Shown one piece after another: positions 9,824 to 20,525 of a DNA stretch of 64,000 nt. The stretch lies in assembly GCA_030052745.1 (NCBI GenBank), contig JANBVO010000028.1:372001-436000 (forward strand). Direction: 5' to 3'. The notes beneath the pieces are model-generated. The model did no database searches, was not told the origin of the DNA, and saw only the letters and a program-made list of their open reading frames with translations. A program made the translations under genes and the position numbers. Every line of letters starts with the position of its first letter. The stretch's first letter is position 1. Source of the DNA: Pleurostoma richardsiae. Taxonomy: Eukaryota > Ascomycota > Sordariomycetes > Calosphaeriales > Pleurostomataceae.

Positions 9824-11166
9824 ATGGCGCCCCGCATAGAAGCCCAGGAGATCGAGACATATTGGAACATCTTCTCCACGAGGACGGGCGGCGGCAAGTT
9901 CCTCACGGGCGAGCAGGCAGCTCCGGTGCTCAAGAACAGCGGGCTGCGGGATGACCAGCTAGAGAGGGTGTGGGACCTGGCAGATGTGGACAATGATGGC
10001 AACCTGGACTTCGAGGAGTTCTGCGTCGCCATGCGCGTAATATTTGATATTCTGAATGGGGTATGTTAGCATGTTCAATGCCGATGTATTTCTGCTCTGG
10101 TTGCTGACGGGTCTGCGGTCTAGGAATATGCCGACGTGCCGACAACCCTTCCAGACTGGCTGGTGCCGGAGTCGAAAGCCCACCTGGTCCAGGCGAACCG
10201 GGCGCTCACCGGCAAGCAAGTCCAGTTCGAGCAGGTCGACGATGACCCCGATTCTCCCGGACTTAAGGATGGCTTCGATTGGTACATGAGTCCGGCGGAT
10301 AAGACCAAGTACGAGCAGATATACCAAGAGAACCGGGATATGCGGGGAGAAGTATCATGTACGTTGCTCCTGTGTGGTTCTGGAACGCGGCATCAGCGCC
10401 TTACTGATAATGTGTGTTTCTTGCAGTCAATGCACTTGAAGACCTATATGAGTCCCTCGACGTCCCTGATACCGACATCCGATCCGCATGGAACCTGATC
10501 AACCCTTCCGCCGCCCCGTCCATCAACAAGGACGCCTGCCTCGCCTTCCTGCACATCCTTAACAACAGGCACGAGGGCTACCGAATCCCGCGGACGGTCC
10601 CCGCCTCGCTGCGCGCCAGCTTCGAGCGCAACCAGATCGACTACCAGGTGGACCACCAGCGGACGGGGGCCGCGGCCTCGCGCTGGGCGACCAAGGCCGA
10701 CGACGAGACCAGCACGGGTCGCAAGGCCAAGTTCGGCGACCAGTACCTGACGCGGCTGGGGCGCAGCGGGTTCAAGAGCGCGGGCACGGACTTCAGCACG
10801 GAGAAGACGGACGACTGGGAGGAGGTCCGGCTCAAGAAGCAGCTGGCGGACCTGGAGGCCAAGATGGAGAAGGTGGAGGCCGAGGCGGCGCGGCGGTCGG
10901 GCAGCGGCGGCAAGCGCGACAGCAAGCCGGCGCTGGTGAAGCGCGAGCTGGAGCAGCTGCTCGACTACAAGCGGCGGCAGCTGCGGGAGCTGGAGGAGGG
11001 CGGCGCGGGCAAGGGCAAGGGCGGCGGCGGCAGCCTCAAGAGCATTCAGGACGACCTGCAGACGGTGCGGGAGCAGGTGGAGGGCCTGGAGTCGCACCTG
11101 AGATCGAGGGAGCAGGTGCTGGACCAGCTGCGCAGGGAGATCGAGGACGAGAAGACTCGGAGATGA
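9824..11166 (+). CDS. end3: End3, EH-domain protein of the actin/endocytosis coat (Pan1-Sla1-End3 complex)
   Basis: Three exons: 9824-10060, 10124-10358, 10427-11166; 403 residues. Residues about 10-80 form an EH domain with an EF-hand loop, [13 protein letters not shown]. The peptide joined across the first intron ([23 protein letters not shown]) is the conserved End3 block. A second EH-like region covers about residues 130-190. The C-terminus (about 285-403) is charged and predicted coiled coil, where End3 binds Pan1. End3 acts at cortical actin patches in endocytic internalisation and wall morphogenesis. Donors are GTATGT and GTACGT, acceptors CTAG and GCAG. The third exon is very GC-rich. 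It is convergent with the oxidoreductase gene, 221 bp away. Length and blocks fit the family (about 400 residues). Confidence 0.93.
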
Positions 11167-11387
11167 TCATGTGGGTGTGGTTTTGCGTATTGCGGGAACT
11201 GGCGGCTTGGATTTCACTCATGTATACATCAGGATTGCTTCATGAAGGGCTTCTTCTTTCTGCCTATGTGATTACGAGTTGCCGTCCGGCGACTCCCAAG
11301 GGGTATATATTTACAGTCTTTGTAGCACGGTCCGACGCCATCAAGCCAAGCAAGCACGTCAAGAGAACTCATGGAACAGGCAAACGT

Positions 11388-12689
11388 CTAAGCAACGCTC
11401 CCATCAATGTAGCCGGCCATCCTCTCCACCGCCAGAGTCCGGCCCTTGGCGAGCCAGATCATGATCGACAGTGCTTTCACGGGGCCCAAACGACCCGCGC
11501 CACGACCCCGGCCCACGGCACACGCGAAGATGTCGATAGGCGGGTCCTTGACGACCAGCGCCTCTTTGCCCTTGAGCACCAACTCGACGTTCTTGGCCAC
11601 ACCTGCAGCCTGGTAAACGGGTTAGTATCAGCATGCCAATGACAGAAAAGAAGGAGGTTGTTGCTGTGCTGCACTCACATGTTTCTGGGTGATCATGAAC
11701 CCACACCGCGGCTTCCCGACAATATCCCCCGCCGCCCACACATCAGCCTGCCCCTTCACGCGGAACTTCTCGTCCACCACGACGTTGCCCCTGTCGTTCA
11801 AGTACTTCCCATCCACGTACTCCGAGTTGGGCACCAGCCCCATGGTCGGCAGGTACACGTCCGTCGTGATCGTCTCCCCGCCCTCGAGGCTGACCTCCGT
11901 CTTCCCGTCCGGCAGCGCCTTGGTCCCCGCGACCTTGGCCCCCGTGCGGACCTTGACGCCCAGCTTCTTCAGCTCGGCCCGCGCCGCGCCCGCGCTGGAG
12001 TCCCCGCCCAGGATCTCCGCGCCCGCGCTGAGCAGCACGACGCTCCTGTCCTTGCCGTACTCGAAGCCCAGCTCGCCCGCCACCTCGACGCCCGTCGCGC
12101 CCGCGCCGGCGACCACGTACGACGACGCCGCGGCGACCCTGTCGCGCGTGGCGCCCAGCAGCGCGGCGGCCTCGGCGTGCGACCCGGCGGCCTTCCACGG
12201 GACGGGGTGGTCGTCCGCGCAGCGGGAGCCGGTGGCCAGGACGAGCTGCGCGTAGGGGATGGCGCGCGTGGTGCCGTCGGCGAGGGCGACGGCCACGGTC
12301 TTGCCGTCGAAGTCGGCCTTGGTGGCGGCGCCGATGACGAGCTCGTAGGAGGAGGAGGGGTAGCGCTCCAGGGCCTTGGCCAGGGGCGCGAAAATCTGCT
12401 CGTCCTTGATCTGGCCGGGCACGATGGCGCGGACGGTGGCTAGGTTCCAGAAGAAATGGTCGTTCTGTGATGGCTGTTAGCGCGAGTATAGAAAGAGTAG
12501 GTGGTATAAGCCGTGAGAGAGGCCGGGCTTAAAGCCCGTCTGCCAGCGGCCATTGGAGATTCTTTCTTGATATATTTTTACCTTTGACACCAGGATGACC
12601 TTGGTATCAGGCACTGGGTGCTTGAGGAGATAATGGGCGATATGGAGGCCGGCATAAGAGCCGCCAAGAATGACGATGTTCTTGGACAT
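11388..12689 (-). CDS. AIF/AMID-like FAD-dependent NAD(P)H oxidoreductase
   Basis: Three exons on the minus strand: 12689-12582, 12464-11679, 11609-11388; 371 residues. The N-terminal dinucleotide fold is VILGGSYAGLHIA (FAD). A second Rossmann motif, VVAGAGATGVEVAGE (about residue 145), would bind NAD(P)H. DVWAAGDIVG (about residue 285) is the second FAD contact, and ATG before SRC is also typical. The size and lack of transit peptide resemble the fungal AIFM2/FSP1-like group, which uses NAD(P)H to reduce quinones; the actual substrate cannot be read here. The second intron has a perfect ACTAAC branch point before CCAG. No CxxC redox motif is present, so it is not a thioredoxin reductase. The third exon has the conserved end KALSIMIWLAKGR. 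Confidence 0.87.
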
Positions 12690-13689
12690 GATGAGTGTCG
12701 CCGGGCTACGGCTGCTTACGAGGAGGCAATCTAGGCAGAAACCACAACAACCGGATGAATGAGAAGAGTATCAGGAAGCTCGGAAACACGAGGCAGAGAA
12801 GTCTCGGACTTGGGATGGGGGAGACAGAGCTTCTTTATTTGTATCGTTGGCGTGGAACAAGCTTGAGCTACAGGCAAGGTAGCTTAAGGTGCAGTACTAG
12901 CCGAATCCTGAATCCTAACACACCACGCTCTGCGGTCAATATTTCATGCAGGGACGGCAGCCAAGCATGCGAGACAAGACGAAACATCTCGCACGTACCC
13001 TACAATACCCTACAATACGTACCCGTCGCCTTAGGTAAGCGGCCCTTGATCTCTCCAGATGAGGAGAGAGCTCGAGCCTCCGCGATGCTGAATGAAGCTC
13101 CCACCCGGACCCGGGACCCTGCATCCCAGATCGGCCAATGATTGTGTCGCCGGAGCACTGGCCTCCAACTCGACTTTGCCCACCCATGCTACATACCAGA
13201 GCTTCTCACCCCCCTAGACTCTCAGAATCTTAGAAGAGCAGTGGAAATCCAACAACAACATTACAAAGCCAACTGATGTGGCACTGGAAGACTGGGAGCT
13301 GGGGGGTTGCTGGACATCCGGCTGAGCCGCGCGTATCCCTCCGGAGGTGCGGTCTGTCGACTCCGTGGAGTGCATCATGCATGCAGATCCTTGCCTCGTC
13401 CTCGGTCCCGAAAATCTGAGCTAAGAACCTACTGTCCGAGACCGAGACTGGATCGCGAGAAAGCCTATCACGGGAACGAGTTGCGCAGAGCCATTCAAAT
13501 GTCAAGTCACATTTCGCGTTTTACCTGGAGGAGAGGTGTGTGAGAAACAAAGCTGTAGAAGAAAGCATAATTTACCCTGAAGGTCTATTCTATACGCGAA
13601 AATGAGAGGGCGAGAAACCATGCGCCGGAACTTACCTTCCCTTGACACCGGTAAATAGGTAGGAAAGAGACTCACCACCTCACCCTCTC
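12690..13689. other. Spacer between oxidoreductase promoter and zinc-cluster gene 3' end
   Basis: 1 kb. It contains the 5' flank of the minus-strand oxidoreductase and the 3' flank of the zinc-cluster gene. A direct duplication of CCCTACAATA sits near 13000-13020, flanked by ACGTACCC on both sides. A 148-codon plus-strand frame at 12695-13141 has no protein-like pattern. Confidence 0.55.
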
Positions 13690-15516
13690 TCAAGGACGTG
13701 CCGCCACCTCAATTGGACCCGTCCCGCCTGGCCCTCCGCCGTGAAAGACCACGACTTCGTGGCAGACGAGACACGCCCACACCTTGGTCTTACCCTCGCC
13801 GCCATTGGCGCCTTGGAAGCCCCAGGCGTCGACACCTACCTTCTCCTTGCACAGGGGGCACACCATCCTGCCGTACAGCTTGAGGCGCCACTCCTGCATG
13901 ACCGCCGCCTGGTTGACGAGCTCCTCGGCGTGCGTGAGCCGGTGGCCCTTGCACAGGACGTTATGCAGGAGCTTCGCCATGCAGGCGCAGCCGCTGTGGG
14001 TCAGCGGCTCGCCCATGAAGCCGCCGACCTTCTCCCCAGCGCGGCCCGTCCGGTCGCCCTGGTGGAGCGCCGCAGACGGTCTCCCGGGCTCCTCGTGGTA
14101 GCCCCACACGCGCTGGCCGCTGTACCGGAAGACGCCGTCCCGATCGTGCTGCGTCTCCGCGCAGTTGGCGCACCAGAACGCCCGCATGGCCATGATCTCG
14201 TGCGGCTGGATGCCCGGGTAGTCACGCTGGTTGATGATCTGCTTCGAGTCCCCGTCGCAGTCCCGGCAGACCAGCCACGCGTTGGGGCCGTGCAGGAGGT
14301 CCACGCAGCACTGGCCGGTGCGCGCTTTGCAAGGCTGGTACCAGTCTTCCCACGGCGGGAAGAAGTCCTGGTGGACGAGCTCCATGCACTTGCCGTCTAC
14401 CGGCTCCGGGGCCTCTGGCTGCTCTGTCGCGATAGACGCCAGCGGGCGGTGGCCCCGGTACTGGCCCGGGTCGTCCGCGACCACGTTCGGGTCGATGGCC
14501 TCCGGGTGCCCAGCTGGGTACTGGTTGAGCCCGGGGATCCCCCTGGTTTGGCGTTCGTTTTGCAGCAGTGCCGAGCCTACGGTCACCGACGCGTCGTTGA
14601 ACAGGCCGGGGTGCGTGATCCATACGGGGTAGTCGAGTACCGCTCTGAGTCCGCGCATGTCGAAGCGGTCCGGTCCCGCGGCCGCCGGAAGCCCCTCGCC
14701 CATCTCGAAGTCCGCGGCGGGGTCGTCGTTCCGATCCGGGGTCGGAGGCAGCGCGTCCAGCGGATAAAAGTCGTCCACGTTCGGCTCCTGCTCGAAGGGC
14801 GGGTCGAACCGGGGCTGGACCTGCTCGTCTTGATCTGGGGCTCCAGCGTCTATCGGCGCGTTGAACGCGTTAGCCTGCGGTGCGGCCACGGGTAGAAACC
14901 CCTGGGCAGCAGGCGGCGGCGGCGGCGGGACACCAAATGGGTTGGAGCCTTGGGCAGGCGAGCTATGCGCGCGTGGCTGGCCTTGCCCCCTGGCCCTCTT
15001 TGGTGAGCGTCCTTGTGTCTCATCGGCGTCGTCGTCGTCATCATCTCCTGCATCATCACTGTTGTCCGCACCAGCGGCAGTAGCAGTCCTTCTCTTCCTC
15101 TTTCCTGGCTGAGCCGGCACTGGTGGCCTGACTTCAGCCGGCCAAGCTCGCCCACTCCTGTTTCTCGAGCACACCGCTGCCCACGGCTGTCCAGGCTGAA
15201 TTCCGGCCCCGCTGAGGTCCTCCACGACCACGCCGTCCTCGGTGCATGGCGTCTTCTTGCTCTGACACTGCGTGCACCCCCGGACCGACGTCGCGGGGTC
15301 ATAGAACCAGTTGCAGCTGTTATTGTCCTTCTCGCACTGCTGGCACCTGTGCCTGATGCCGCTCCCGCGTAGGATGTCGGGCCGCGGCGCCAACACAGAC
15401 CCTTCCAAGTCTATGCAGTCGACGCCCTTTCTCTTGCATTCACTGCACTGGGTCTTGGTGTCAGGACAATAGTCGCAGGCCCTTTTGGATTTCCTGCAGG
15501 CGACGCAGCGGCTCAT
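13690..15516 (-). CDS. Protein with two Gal4-type zinc clusters and a Cys-rich C-terminus
   Basis: Intronless minus-strand frame. I chose the ATG at 15516 because it lies directly before the first cluster, giving 608 residues; a longer start at 15630 would add 38. Cluster 1 is C4-x2-C7-x6-C14-x9-C24-x2-C27-x6-C34 (with an extra Cys17). Cluster 2 is C58-x2-C61-x6-C68-x12-C81-x2-C84-x6-C91. Both have full Zn(II)2Cys6 spacing. A disordered Pro/Gly/Asp-rich middle with basic patches (KRKRR, PKRAR) follows. The last 250 residues contain at least four more CxxC pairs (VCRDC, WCANC, VCPLC, ACLVC), suggesting another zinc-binding fold. A single Gal4 cluster is standard for fungal regulators; two in tandem plus a Cys-rich tail is unusual. 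DNA binding is likely but unproven, and I know no named homologue. Confidence 0.72.
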   Translation of the reverse strand: MSRCVACRKSKRACDYCPDTKTQCSECKRKGVDCIDLEGSVLAPRPDILRGSGIRHRCQQCEKDNNSCNWFYDPATSVRGCTQCQSKKTPCTEDGVVVEDLSGAGIQPGQPWAAVCSRNRSGRAWPAEVRPPVPAQPGKRKRRTATAAGADNSDDAGDDDDDDADETQGRSPKRARGQGQPRAHSSPAQGSNPFGVPPPPPPAAQGFLPVAAPQANAFNAPIDAGAPDQDEQVQPRFDPPFEQEPNVDDFYPLDALPPTPDRNDDPAADFEMGEGLPAAAGPDRFDMRGLRAVLDYPVWITHPGLFNDASVTVGSALLQNERQTRGIPGLNQYPAGHPEAIDPNVVADDPGQYRGHRPLASIATEQPEAPEPVDGKCMELVHQDFFPPWEDWYQPCKARTGQCCVDLLHGPNAWLVCRDCDGDSKQIINQRDYPGIQPHEIMAMRAFWCANCAETQHDRDGVFRYSGQRVWGYHEEPGRPSAALHQGDRTGRAGEKVGGFMGEPLTHSGCACMAKLLHNVLCKGHRLTHAEELVNQAAVMQEWRLKLYGRMVCPLCKEKVGVDAWGFQGANGGEGKTKVWACLVCHEVVVFHGGGPGGTGPIEVAARP

Positions 15517-16832
15517 CTTGACTGGGTGATCGGGTGAAGAGGGATACGGAATGATGGGATCGACACTATATCCGTCGAGCTGGATGGTATAGTTTCTGGT
15601 CTCCGTGAGTGAAACTTGTTGAATATACAATCCGGCCGCCTGAGGACTGAGGGTCGTTATCCGCTCTTATACGCGACTCTGCTGTGAACAACGCATTGTT
15701 CTAGGCGCATCCTGCTCAGTTCAAACAGGATGCTGGTCTACAAGAATGAAAGAAAGCGTCCATATTGTTCATTTCCTATGTTCTGTTGCCAGTGAGTGGG
15801 TCGACAACTTGTCAAAACCTACGTTGCAGCTTGGGTCATGACAATGAGATCTCGAAGACAGCCTCCGGTACTATTTTGGGATCGTGGAGAATCGTTGGAT
15901 TAGCTACTTCGAAACTCACCGTGGGCTAGGGCCACATTAGGGGTTCTCGAGGTCGATAAAGCATTGTTCTAGGGGCACCATCTGCCCCCTTGGCGTGGCC
16001 GAGTCTCGAAAGGAGTTTATGAAAGCAGTTTTGTTCATTTCCTATGGCCGTCATCTCCTTCGTTTGTCCCACTTGTAGACTCCTAGTTGCTGTGAATAGC
16101 AGCATAGCTGGAGCTTTGTTTACCGAGATGGGGGTCCCTGACAAGGGACATCATTATGGTCAAGCCAAGCGTGGCTGACAATAGGATCTCCGCTTCTGAG
16201 GGCGGGATATAGTCCCAGCTCAGCAGAGCCAAACACACGGATTCATCGTTCTGCGGAAGAAGTCTAGCGGTCTGTGTCAGCCATGGACGCAGGTCCAGAT
16301 ACTTGGAAAAGCAATCAGTCATGCGATGCTCGCAGGATGACGTATTGTTTTACATGTGGACGGCCATCGAGTACGTTGTGAACCAGACAGGGTCTTCGGA
16401 GGTGACATGCGACCAGCCGTACACTGTAGATTCTTGTTTCTTCGCTATTGGTTGAAAGCGGGCTCATCCACCGAGCACGTTCTGTACAAGCAGAGAGTCG
16501 CGTGAACCGTCAGCAAGGTCTCTCCGGAGCAAGTGAGCTGTGTCTTTGTCGGTGTGTGAGAGAGAGTGTGTGTGGGCTGTGGAGCTGCCACATGCTGTCA
16601 TCGCGCGGCGGCCACGGGGGAGCTCAACCAACCCGTCGGACCGCCCCTCTTCCCTTTCCCCTCCTCCACAATCCCGCCATTAAGCCCCGCCAAACCGGTC
16701 CTCTTCCCCCTCAACAATTCTCCTGCAGAGCGCAAGACACGAAAACGAACACCACAATCCTAGCCGAGGTCGAAACTTGCGATACACTCTCCCGTCTTTC
16801 GCTTCTGTCATCTGCAAAATCATTTGCCCATC
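15517..16832. other. Divergent promoter region, zinc-cluster gene (-) / ACBP (+)
   Basis: 1.3 kb shared by two divergent genes. It holds a degenerate direct duplication (see the separate repeat entry). The stretch 16640-16832 is CT-rich and looks like the ACBP leader. No gene is supported. Confidence 0.6.
15691..16062. repeat. Degenerate direct duplication, spacing about 267 bp
   Basis: CATTGTTCTAGG occurs at 15694 and 15962. TTGTTCATTTCCTATG occurs at 15765 and 16031, with GAAAGC just before each. The two pairs are 268 and 266 bp apart, so a unit of about 90 bp appears to be duplicated and diverged in between. Confidence 0.65.
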
Positions 16833-17366
16833 ATGTCTGAGGCTTTCAACAAGGCCGTCGCCGACTCCAAGAAGCTGACCTCCAAGCCCAGCAACGAGGA
16901 CCTGCTGGAGCTCTACGGTGTGTAGCTCCCGAACCGGGCCCCCAACGACACTCGGCTCGCCGTTACCTTCGCCTTTCTGTTCTTCTCGCAGGATTCGATG
17001 ACTGACGAGTGCCATCCCATAAACAGCTCTCTTTAAGATCGCCACTGGCGAGGATATCACCAAGGCCCCTGCGCCGGGCATGTTCGACCTCAAGGTACGC
17101 AAACCTTACCGTGCCTATTCCCTAGGACGGATGCCTCGAGATCTGAAGAGCCATGTCGCTCAAAGTTACTTTCGAAGTGCGGTCAGAAGCTAATCAGAGG
17201 TCACACTGAACAGGGCAAGGCCAAGAAGAACGCCTGGCAGAAGAAGGTCGACGAGGGTCTCACCGCCGAGCAGGCCCAGGAGAAGTATGTTGCGCTGGTC
17301 GAAGAGATGAAGACCAAGTACGGCTACGACGAGAACAAGGTGCCCGAGGCTGTGGGCAGCTCTTGA
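16833..17366 (+). CDS. acb1: Acyl-CoA-binding protein
   Basis: Three exons: 16833-16917, 17027-17094, 17214-17366; 101 residues. It is a complete small ACBP: the helix-1 start SEAFNKAVAD, the LLELYALFKIATGED block with the ligand-contacting Tyr28 and Lys32 region, KKNAWQKK, and a C-terminal helix EKYVALVEEMKTKYGY. ACBP binds medium- and long-chain acyl-CoA in the cytosol and delivers it to membrane lipid and ceramide synthesis. The first intron interrupts the LYALF codon run after a short first exon, and all joins keep the frame. It is convergent with tdp1, about 240 bp away. The length is slightly above the 86-87 residues of animal and yeast proteins because of a C-terminal extension, as often seen in filamentous fungi. 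Confidence 0.94.
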
Positions 17367-17605
17367 GCAAGGCAATACGGCTGTAGAGGAAGGATTATAG
17401 AGGGACGAGGCATGAAACAGGCGATTAGACGCACAGCGAGGGGAAGAATCATGGTCGAAGATATGGGATTAGCATTGAAATAAGAAGATCAGCTTCGAGA
17501 AGCTATATGCTCCGCCTGGGCGCCCTGCTGCTCGCCGTCCGACCAGTTTACCTGATGGATTCCTCCACACCTTCCAAGAAACGCCGTGCTAGCAAACGTA
17601 GGTAG

Positions 17606-19307
17606 CTACCATATCTGCCCCTTCCAGTCTGGCTCACTGTAATTGGCTGTCGCCACCCAAGGCACCTCGGTTTTGCCGTAGTGCTGCAAAGGAAGGTTGT
17701 ACGGGATGCGTACACCGACGATGGGACCGTCCTCAGAACCGTTCGTGTCAGGCGTGTCCTTACGGAAAGTGGCCACCATCTTGGCATTTTCGGCAATGAG
17801 CGAGGGCCAGACCATGACTCCTATCTCCCAAGATGCTATGCGCATCTCCCCCGAGGAATTCAAGGCTTCGCCCCATGCTTGCTTTGATAAATTCGCGGAG
17901 GTCACCAAAGCCCAGTCTATAGACTCTGCCCCGTATCTGATGTAAGTCTTGATGTGAGGCGCCGCACGCTTACGGCCACCGTCCTTGATTTCGGCATCTC
18001 CGATATCTAGCGAACGTTACAGGCGTCAGCTTTCTTCCCTGCCTTTTCAGTCCGGTAAGGAGACAATCGTACCTCTTCCATTCTGAGCATCATTAGCCCA
18101 GTGGCAGAACATCGGTCTGAGATATTGCAGCTGTTTCACTTGTTGTGCTGACTGAATCTTAGTATGGATAGAACCACCTGAATCATACCCGTCTAAGGAC
18201 CTCCGAATCTCATCTGGCGTTGGGAATACGACCTTGAAGGTGGGCCTTTGCGTAACTGGGCTCTTGGACTGGGACAGAGAGTCGAACATTGTCTTCTGTA
18301 GCCACGTGTCGTTCGCCCCAAGTGTCGCGATTGAAGATATCTGTACCACCACCTCCGAACTGCCATCCTGGACTGGCACTGATCGGAGCGTCTCCCTCAG
18401 GGCCGCCCAGCCCCAGCGGATCCCTCGGTTTTCACTGATTTTATATCGCCCAGGCACGCTAGCAATCAGTGTCGCACGGATAGCTGAGAAGTCATACTTG
18501 GTCAGCGCCTCAATCAACGGTCGGCAGGTGACCCTCCGTGTGTCGTACGCCCTCAGGTAGTTCAGCAAGTCCTCCTTGAATCTTTCGCCAGTTCCTCTGA
18601 GCGATGAATCTTGACTGCCAGACCGAGAAGGAGGAAGAAGAGGTAGCAGGGGCGAGCGCCAGATCGCCTGTGTCATGTTCGTCCAATCACGAGAAATCAT
18701 GTTTGCCGTATGTATTATAACCTGCGCCGTGTCGTCGTGCCTCAAAAGGACCAGCATTTTAGAATGATGGGTTCCAAACATCTCGGGCATATACGCCGTG
18801 CGAAGAGTTATGTTCTTGTGCCGGGAAGCTTGTTCCTGGGGGACGTTCAGCCACGCCTACCAACATCGTTAGAGCTTGACTTACCTGAAGGAAACGTCGG
18901 CTCTCATCCTCTTGCTTCCAAAATCCATGGACAACATTAACCTTCACGAGATGCCTCGTATCATCATCGAAGGCGGAGAGAAGAAAGTCAACGTCATGTA
19001 AATAATTGAAATCCCAGCACTCGGCAATGAGGGGATCACCCAAGAGGTCCTTGAGCGTGAGAGCATCTATGTTGGTATCCGCCGGAGCATCCCGAATCCA
19101 GGTAAGTTGAAATGGGGAGCTCAAAACACGGGGGCTTGAATTCGTGGTGTTGTCCACTTGCCCGCTCGGTTGAGCAGGTCTGGCCTTCTTGAGCGGCGGG
19201 CTGATAGGATGTGCGAGCGACCGAGGGGTTGACCGCCCACTTCCTGGTCCATTGTGCAGGTCATCATCCTCGACTTCCTCATGATGGCGCTTGCGCTGTT
19301 TCTCCAT
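17606..19307 (-). CDS. tdp1: Tyrosyl-DNA phosphodiesterase Tdp1
   Basis: Three minus-strand exons: 19307-18885, 18835-18073, 18006-17606; 528 residues. Both HKD-derived signatures are intact: THHSKMLVLL with His165 and Lys167, and PHIKTYIRYG with His413 and Lys415, the latter followed by TSANLSKQAWG. Tdp1 hydrolyses 3'-phosphotyrosyl bonds left by stalled topoisomerase I (and other 3' adducts) in the nucleus. The N-terminal 60 residues are basic and Ser/Pro-rich, a likely disordered, nuclear-targeting region. The first intron is 49 nt with a CTAAC branch site and a CCCAG acceptor. A GGTAG only 28 nt from the donor is too close to be used. The start ATG at 19307 precedes KQRKRHHEE. The length is similar to yeast Tdp1 (544). 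Confidence 0.94.
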
Positions 19308-20525
19308 AACGGTGTTGATATTAGTCCGCCCCCCTCATCATCTGACCCAGTCTTCGGAGTCCTTTAACACACGGTGAAGGAAGATCCTGATGGCATCCTC
19401 GTCTGCCTTAGGCCTGGACGCTCTTTTAGTTTATGAAATCGGACTCTCTCAGAAGGAAGTGTCGGTTATAGTTAGACGACGCTCAGTGCAATTCTCATCA
19501 AGTCGAAGGACATGTCACTGTGGTTTGTGCCCAGGAGATTGGAGAGTGGCGTCGAATCAACCATCGAAAAACCCTTCGTAGAGAGGGGAGCTTGAAATAT
19601 CATTTGATGTGAAAAGGTGACTGACCGAAGTCATCACTGGGGTATTGAAATAGGCAGTCATGTAGCTCCTCACCATGCTTCGTGCCTTCTCATTGAAGAC
19701 ATTCCTGGATTAGGAAATCATCTGTGGCACAAACAGGCGCGAGGCTGGTGGGAAGTGTGGCTGATGCACTTTGGAATTTGGCCAGACCAGATGCAGCCAG
19801 ATTGGAGAGGGATCTTGTCAAGATCAGACGGCGGAGGTAGCGTCCGCTGTGCGGGTCAGGGGCTCTCTTAGTGGAGTACACCTTCCTGAGAAATCTACCA
19901 CATAAAAAAGGCAAAATCTGAAACCTGTATAAGTACTTCACTAAGACGAGCTTGCGCATAACGCCCGGCCGGTACGCGTACCACTACCTATTTCTGGACA
20001 AATTTGCCTCCGCGCAGTGGGGACTCGTTCGCTAACGACGGGAACCATTTGGGTGACACGCAGCGATCCTGACACGGCGCACCTCCTGTTTTCACCCTTT
20101 GATACTTTGCTTGGCCCTCCCCTCGTCAAAAATACAACCGCGACTTATCGCCAATCTTCCCACCTGCTCTTTGCCTCTTCGGCTCTTTGACGACTCTTGT
20201 GTCGCCCTTCGGTGTTTCTCCCTCCGGAAACGGCGTCGGTGTCGGTCGTGGCGTCGCACTGTCGAACGGCACTCTTTCTCCGAGAGACACCATCACAAAC
20301 CCATCCGGCCGCATGTCTTCATCTGTACCAGTCTAGCCTTACCGTGCTGTGTGGCTAGAGCAACCAGGAGACATCTCCCCCTTCGCACAGCGCGGACTGT
20401 GTGCCGCATCACTGCTGTACTGGGTGCTCCTTCGGTCATCCCTTTCTTCGATCGAGGTGGGCATACGTGTAATCATCCCTCGGTCCTAACCGACTCGCTG
20501 AGAGCTCAGTCCCGAGACCTCCATC
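19308..20525. other. Divergent promoter region, tdp1 (-) / eps1-like (+)
   Basis: 1.2 kb. The part nearest the plus-strand gene (20090-20525) is rich in CTT and TCG runs, typical of a long fungal 5' leader. A frame at 20099-20599 overlaps that leader and the start codon and is not convincing as a gene. Confidence 0.6.

Noticed and set aside
12695-13141. 148-codon plus-strand frame
   Set aside because: It lies in the promoter of the minus-strand oxidoreductase, is Arg/Ser-rich without pattern, and matches nothing I know.
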